A stretch of DNA of 64,000 nt from Diphasiastrum complanatum (Eukaryota; Streptophyta; Lycopodiopsida; Lycopodiales; Lycopodiaceae). The stretch lies in assembly GCA_029204225.1 (NCBI GenBank), contig CM055094.1, forward strand, positions 69,412,974-69,476,973, given 5' to 3'. Numbering within the stretch: position 1 is the first letter of the stretch; each line of letters begins with the position of its first letter. Below, piece by piece: positions 57,045 to 64,000 of this stretch. The position numbers and the translations under genes are program-made. Below the pieces are notes generated by a model. That model saw nothing but the letters and a program-made list of their open reading frames with translations, was not told where the DNA came from and made no database searches.

Positions 57045-58495
57045 AGGAAAGAAACCCACTACAATCATAAAAATCAGCATCCTCCTCAGACTCAAGATCG
57101 GATCCTCAAGCTCTGTATTCAAAAAATCAAAAGTTTAGATCCAAGAGATCTACAAAGTCAGGCTATACTGACAAGAAGAGCAACATGCAGTCTAGACCAA
57201 ATTTCAGTTCAGGATCGATTGCAAGCTCTTTATCATTCCAACCAGTGCAAAAACTTTTCTGCAAATACTGTAAGAGGACTGGCCACAAAATCAAGGACTG
57301 TCGAACTTTGAAGTACAACAATGAAAAGAAGCAGCAGTTCCAACAACAAGCACATAGTGCTACAATCAGTCACTCAAATCAGCAACAAGAAGAAGAAGAT
57401 GAAGCAGCTTTCATAATCAAAGTCGAAGAACAACATGATATCGACTCCTGGTATCTAGATTCTAGAGCAACTCAACACATGACTCACCATCGTGACTGGT
57501 TCAAAGACTATAAGCCATTCACCCACTCTCGAGTGTGCAACTTGGAGACAACTCATCACATTCAATCGAAGGTGAAGGAACAGTCAAAGTTGAATTCAAA
57601 AGAGGTGAGGTCAAGTTGTTATCCAGTGTTCTCCACATTCCAAATCTGACCAAGAATCTGCTCTCAGTTAGCAGAATCACCGATTCAAATTGGAGGGTCG
57701 AATTCGATACAGAAGGCTACACAACAAATCTCGGAAGGTTCTAGCCTACTGAAGAAGAAAATGACTATCTTACAAACTCAGCCATTGTTATTCTTCTAAC
57801 AGTCAAGCTATTCACATAGCCACTTCTGAATCAATTGATATGTTGTGGCATTTCAGACTTGGCCATCTTAACTTCAATAGTATTCAACAAATCTCAGCTC
57901 AGAGTCTAGTACAATATCTACCTTCGGTCAAAAAGCCACCTTCTCTATGTAACAGCTATATTATCAGCAAGCATGCTAGAAGTCCCTTCAATTCAGACTC
58001 AGTTCATACATCCAAAGGCTTGCTTGACCTTGTACATAGTGACATGTATGGCTCGATGCAAACTGCTTCCACAAGGGGATCTCTCTATTTCCTAACCTCC
58101 ATCGATGACTTCTCTCAAAGGACTGCAACGTATTATATGAAAAACAAATACGAAGCATTCGAGTTCTTTAAGCAGTTCAAGGCGTCTGCAGAAAACCAGA
58201 TCTAGAGGAAGATCAAGGCTCTACGCACAGATGGAGGGGGAGAGTACATCTCCACAGAATTCAAGGAGTTAAAACCAGCTACTCACCTTAGTCCAATGGT
58301 GTAGCTGAATGAAATAATCGGACACTCATCGAAAGTTCCAAGAGCTGATGGCCATGTCTCTCTTCCAAAGAAATTTTGGGCAGAAGATGTTACTACAACT
58401 GCCTATTTGTAGAATCGATCCATCACCAAAGCCCTCAATGGCAAGACACCTTATGAGGAGTGGACAGGATCAAAACTGTCAAATTTCAGAGAAAA
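57045..58495 (+). pseudogene. copia D fragment: gag end, protease, integrase
   Basis: An intact CCHC knuckle (CKYCKRTGHKIKDCRTLKYN) is followed by protease DSWYLDSRATQHMTHH, with DSR instead of DSG. Then come LLSVSRITDSNWRVEF, the zinc region LWHFRLGHLNFNSIQ, and integrase (LVHSDMYGSMQTAS, LTSIDDFSQRTATYYMKN, ALRTDGGGEYIS). The E block and beyond are frameshifted. The fragment stops at 58,495 near a minus-strand LTR. 5' gag, RT and LTRs are missing. Confidence 0.85.
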
Positions 58496-58506
58496 AGGAC
58501 AAATAT

Positions 58507-59302
58507 TGATTGTACTATCAATCATTAAGAGTTATTGATTGCTTAATCCAAAGATATATCAAGTTCTAGATGTTAGATCTTGATCTAGATTTTTACACTA
58601 TGACTTAAGCAAGAGCAAAGGACCAAATGATCAAACACATGGATGGGCAGTCTCACACATGTGGAGGACAGTACCTGTATGACCTATTTATAGAGAGTAA
58701 AGTACATTAACTTACAAATGCATTTCATTCATCAAAACTCAAGACAAATGTGGAAATCTCAACAAAACTAAAATTTGCCAATTTCACATCAACTTGTTGT
58801 TGATTTGGTTGATCCCTTTATAGATCGAGTACATCCACGAGCTATGTACTGTCCAGCAGACCTTCACATGTGTGAAGAGTGACTAGTCATCCAGATCCAC
58901 CAATGGGAGCCATATGTGCTCATTTTCCAAAGTTGACTATTCTCTTTGGCTAGAAAACAAAAAGCTAGTCTTCCACATTTATAGGAATATTCTCTATAAA
59001 ATAGGTTCTAATGGAATCTTCCTATCTTATCTTCTAGAAGCTTATCCACACGTGTGAGTAATAACTCATTCACATGCAAGTACAATCTATTTACACAAAG
59101 TTTGACCAATTTGACCATTTTCAAAATTCTACTCAAGGGTTTTACACTAGTGTAGATCAAGCTAAAATCAATCTAACTTTATAAAAATGACTTACGTACA
59201 TTCTTCCACACGTGGGAACAGACTCCACACGTGTGAGATCCTATCAAGCTCAAATAACTTGAGATCTACAAGGTACAACAAGTTGGAAGTGATATTTTAA
59301 CA
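58507..59302 (-). repeat. LTR of a minus-strand copia element, about 796 bp
   Basis: On the minus strand the LTR starts TGTTAAAATATC just after a purine-rich GAAGTGAGGAAGAG and runs to about 58,507 (ending ...ACAATCA). It is the 3' LTR of the RNase H fragment next to it. It interrupts or abuts copia D. The left end is less sure than the right. Confidence 0.65.
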
Positions 59303-59385
59303 CTCTTCCTCACTTCTAACTTGGCAAGTCTAATGTACACATATCTACAACTCCAAGAGCATCTCTTAACTTGAAAAATGAATAT

Positions 59386-59712
59386 TTAGCCAAAGGTTTG
59401 GTTAAGATATCTGTTATGCACTCGGATGAAGGCACATGATGAAGTTGAACCTCCTTGGATTGCACCTTCTCTCACAAAGTGATGAGCTATCTCAATATGC
59501 TTTGTTCTAGCATGGAAGATCGAATTGGTAGCAATTTGTTGAGAAGCTTGATTGTCACAATAGATGCAAGGGACCTCCTCGGCCTTTAGCACTTGAAGCT
59601 CCACCAAAAGTCTTCTTAGCCATAGGAGTTCTCTGGTTGTTGAAGTCAATGCCTTGTACTCGGCTTCACAAGAGGAAAGAGAAATTGTATCTTGCTTTTT
59701 GAAAAAATCCAA
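59386..59712 (-). pseudogene. Copia RNase H and C-terminal end, minus strand
   Basis: SLSSCEAEYKALTSTTRELL, WLRRLLVELQVL, CIYCDNQASQQIATN and FHARTKHIEIAHHFVREGAI are the C-terminal blocks of copia RNase H, with catalytic E and D residues present. A frameshift follows VRE. Upstream RT is absent: the sequence changes character at about 59,715. The polypurine tract and LTR follow in order. Confidence 0.9.
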
Positions 59713-59715
59713 GGT

Positions 59716-60298
59716 TTATTGTTTGTAAACCCTAGATGACCATAGTTTCCATGACTGAGAAGAAGGATGATTGCTCTATAGTTGCTCCATGGCTGACCCT
59801 GCCCTCCTGGCAATCGCAGTGCTAGGTAGCAATTTACAGTGCTCAAATCCGTTGAGTACAGAGAATGATCCATGCCTTTTTGTTTCCAAAAAACAGGCCA
59901 CTTTCTTTCAATTCCCAGAATTGCAACTTTCTCCTTCCATTGTAAATGGATGTCAAAATCCTCTCATGACTGAGAAACCACTACCCTGCTCCACCTTTCG
60001 ATCTACTTCACTTTGTAATTGACGGATTACCAAAGAAGTTCTGGCCAATTTTTTGTCCTAGCCATTTTGAGCAATTTTCCGTGAATTCTCCCCGGAATCC
60101 ACCTACGACAATCGTTCTGATCTTCCCTGAAGCTCCAATCGAAGGAACTTTGCTGTCTCCTGCCATCCGAATTGCCGATACCCCGTATGGAGTCCTCTCT
60201 CCTGAGATGCTTTGAGTGCTATTTCTCTTGGTGAAAGACGCTATCCCATAGCTTCATCGGATCATGCATACCTGCAACACCCTGCCGCTCTGATACCA
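59716..60298 (-). mobile_element. LTR-element leader with Met primer site (60,287-60,298)
   Basis: The minus strand reads TGGTATCAGAGC followed by about 560 bp of non-coding sequence, ending at the RNase H fragment. An LTR should lie to the right, ending GGAATTTCAAC at about 60,299. It does not resemble the 58,507-59,302 LTR, so this looks like a different, deleted or miniature element. Confidence 0.55.
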
Positions 60299-60870
60299 AG
60301 TTGAAATTCCGATAGAATCTAGTGCAGTATGCAAATTACATCACACAATCACCATAACCACTCCTCACAAGCTCTCAAAGATGGCACAACAAAAGTTATT
60401 AGATCACAAAGAAACACTATACATATAGAGTATTCACAAACTGCATGAAAAGGTAGGTGTCCTAAAACTGGCCTACCACCTGTCAAACTAAGGTCCGGCC
60501 CAGTATGGCCAAATTCGACCGACAACCTTGGGACATGCCCTCAGTATAACAAGTACTGTAAATAACTCTGTACAAGGTAATTCTTCCTATGTGTGGCTAC
60601 TCGTCTAACCCAAGTAGCCGGCTACGGGATCAGTGCCCAACTGATATGACAATAGTGGGTCACGTCCCGATAACAACCAAAAAACTATAAATCCTAATTA
60701 ACTGAAGATATGTACAATTAATTACAATACTGCATTTCGAACTTACAATAAAAACATATCAGATCAAATCTTATTCTTAACAGTTTACAACTTCCAAAAT
60801 CCTTCAAAAAAACAAGAAAGATTTATAGTTGCTCAGCTTGAAACCCTAGCTGGAGGAAAGATGAGCCTTT
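60299..60870 (-). repeat. Possible LTR sequence, borders not found
   Basis: Right-hand side of the primer site above, so its first part is expected to be LTR. I could not find the other end or a second copy. No genes seen. Confidence 0.35.
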
Positions 60871-60872
60871 AA

Positions 60873-60955
60873 GGGCTCTGATACTTAGTTGAAAATATGA
60901 TTTAAAACCTGACCGAATCAATCACCACAACACAACGTTAAGGAAATAGCGAAAA
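60873..60955 (-). repeat. Remnant of the TRIM-like family LTR end and primer site
   Basis: The minus strand reads CTTAACGTTGTGTTGTGGTG, ATTGATTCGGTC and then TTTTCAAC followed by TAAGTATCAGAGCCC. This parallels the end of the 28,405-28,657 LTR and its primer site, with about 15-20% difference. It is an older member of the same family. Confidence 0.65.
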
Positions 60956-60976
60956 TGAAAATTCACAAGGATACCA

Positions 60977-61377
60977 TTATCCGCTACAAAAGCAATCCAA
61001 AAAGTGACCCAAAAAAATACCGACAATGGTTTTTTGAATTACTGATTGGTAAGAAATATTTTCTACAATCACCGTTTGAGATAAAATTATTGCTAGGAAC
61101 GTGAGCTCATACACCGTGCTCACACTAATAATTAATACCCATTTACCACTTTTTTGTAAAGGTATAGACCCCCCAAGAGCAAAGGGCCAAAGGCCGCACA
61201 CAATAGCACCCCATAATAATAAAATTCCAATGATGCCTTCAATAATCGGGTTAAAGCTGACCAAATTGGACGTAACCCGATGGAATACAGAAAGATTTCC
61301 AGCACTTTCAAACTGTCCCCCACTTGCTTTCTTCGAACCTCACTCTCCCCACTACCTTCACTTGTGGATGTTCTCAT
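60977..61377 (-). other. Hydrophobic ORF pair, unrecognised
   Basis: Two overlapping minus-strand frames. One (61,264-60,977) reads MVSFNPIIEGIIGILLLWGA, then IVCGLWPFALGGS and ISVSTVYELTFLAIILSQT, with two or three likely membrane segments. The other (61,377-61,132) reads EGSGESEVRRKQVGDSLKVL. They may be exons or frameshifted parts of one membrane protein, or chance. No family recognised. Confidence 0.25.
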
Positions 61378-61654
61378 CGGCTATATCCAGAACTATATTA
61401 CTACCCTAAAAGTTGCGATGACTATTAATCGATATTATATTACTATTAATCAATATAGCAACAACTGCAACGACTACCAAGAAAATGTTTCAGTATGACA
61501 AAAACTTGGAAAAACCAAGAGTTTGCAAAATGAACGAGATATGAATCACGTAGGCATGATCTACCTTCTTTGTAATATACGATGTAACTTTACTTGCATA
61601 TATCATTCAACTTTGAAAAGCTCTACTGACTTTTCCCAGAAGATGAGTACAAAT

Positions 61655-61755
61655 TGGAACCTAAAAGGGGTAGCACGCCGGCGTGCTATCAATTTGAGTC
61701 AAAGACTAAAAGCTTAAATTGGTAGCATGCCGGTGTGCTACCCCTTTCAAGCTCC
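61655..61755 (+). repeat. Nested palindrome
   Basis: A perfect 18-bp palindrome TAGCACGCCGGCGTGCTA (61,671-61,688) and a near-palindrome TAGCATGCCGGTGTGCTA (61,723-61,740) sit in the two arms of a larger inverted repeat of about 43 bp per arm. The outer arms share AAAGGGGTAGCAC and CAATTTGAG/CAATTTAAG. A run of A follows. Confidence 0.9.
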
Positions 61756-63312
<1,557 letters not shown>

Positions 63313-63399
63313 ATACTCATACAGTTGCACACTCTACAAAAATACACTTGTTTTCTAACAGTCTGTAGAAATACAAAAGAATCGTCGATGACAATGTCC

Positions 63400-63560
63400 T
63401 ATCGACTTAGCTGACATCAACCAATCTCGACTATGGTCGACACCGATTATTCGGCCAAGATCGACTATTCGACTTCACCGACTATTCGGCTGACATCGAC
63501 TATTCATCTTCACTAACTAAGTCGCATATCAACTCAGATAGTCGACTCGAACATTCGGCG
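63400..63560 (+). repeat. Short repeats of CGACTATTCGGC type
   Basis: At least six variants of TCGACTATTC or CCGATTATTCGGC occur within 150 bp, spaced 10-20 bp. Beyond 63,560 to the window end I see no gene or clear element border. Confidence 0.6.
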
Positions 63561-64000
63561 GCTTAACAGTCCCTTCATCACGACCGGACATAATCTCTAA
63601 CAGAATAAGATACTGTCTAAAGGCGAGTACCAACAACACGTAGTGCCTTAATCCTATTTGTAAAGTACAAACTAAGCGTTCTTTTAATATGTTAGCCATT
63701 AGTTGTTTTGTTAGGCATTTTTATAAATCCTAATCAATTAGACATCCAAAGCATAATTATTCGTTCTTTCTCTTTGTTATTACAGAGAGTATCATTTTAG
63801 AAAGAATGTGACTTTGCCTGCATTCAAACCTGTATATCTTCACAACTGAATAATCATTGTTCTAGTAATATAGGTCGTGTATGTTGTGTTGAATGCTTAT
63901 ATTTTTTTTTGTTCTAATCGAGTCATGCTTACAGATAAATTTATTCATAGAGTGACAAATAATCTATGTTGATTGTAATGCTCTAAGTTCCACACTATTA

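Noticed and set aside
63400-63560. CRISPR-like spaced repeats
   Set aside because: Units are short, variable and irregularly spaced in a plant nuclear context; no cas genes.

Overview
This is nuclear DNA of a land plant, probably a vascular plant with a large, transposon-rich genome. The evidence is a chloroplast-type RelA/SpoT homologue (RSH) gene with short GT-AG introns, many LTR retrotransposons primed by initiator-tRNA-Met or by the TGGCGCC-type primer, and long CT/GA dinucleotide tracts. I cannot place it below land plants. No bacterial operons, rRNA, tRNA or CRISPR array were seen.

Layout. 1-8,205: a minus-strand Ty3/gypsy element (G1) whose 3' end lies off the window. It is inserted into a minus-strand Ty1/copia element (copia-1, 8,206 to about 12,655). 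11,607-17,437: left arm of a near-identical 5.8 kb inverted duplication. 17.4-19.1 kb: a gypsy integrase scrap and an Ulp1-protease-like exon pair. 19.1-24.6 kb: copia B with both LTRs. 24.6-28.0 kb: a second RT scrap and an unrecognised broken gene. 28.0-33.4 kb: copia C (plus strand), split by a 1,156-bp TRIM-like element and ending in an LTR with a 661-bp tandem duplication. 33.4-38.9 kb: promoter, leader and the six coding exons of the RSH gene, which looks intact. 41.2-43.0 kb: copia C', same family as C but on the opposite strand. 43,212-49,031: right arm of the inverted duplication. 49,032 to about 57.0 kb: a plus-strand gypsy element (G2) missing its 5' end. 57.0-61.0 kb: further copia, LTR and TRIM remnants. 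61.0-64.0 kb: an unrecognised hydrophobic ORF, a nested palindrome, a very long (CT)n(CA)n tract and short repeats.

Only the RSH gene looks like a working host gene. It would make a plastid (p)ppGpp synthetase/hydrolase of the RSH2/RSH3 type and lies in the 25.8-kb interval between the inverted arms. The retroelements are almost all broken. Many stops fit C-to-T or G-to-A change at CpG or CHG sites, as expected for methylated, silenced copies. The most unusual points are the RSH gene lying inside a large young inverted duplication, a TRIM-like element with AGTT...AACT ends, a palindrome built of two smaller palindromes, and two gypsy elements carrying different extra 3' ORFs.
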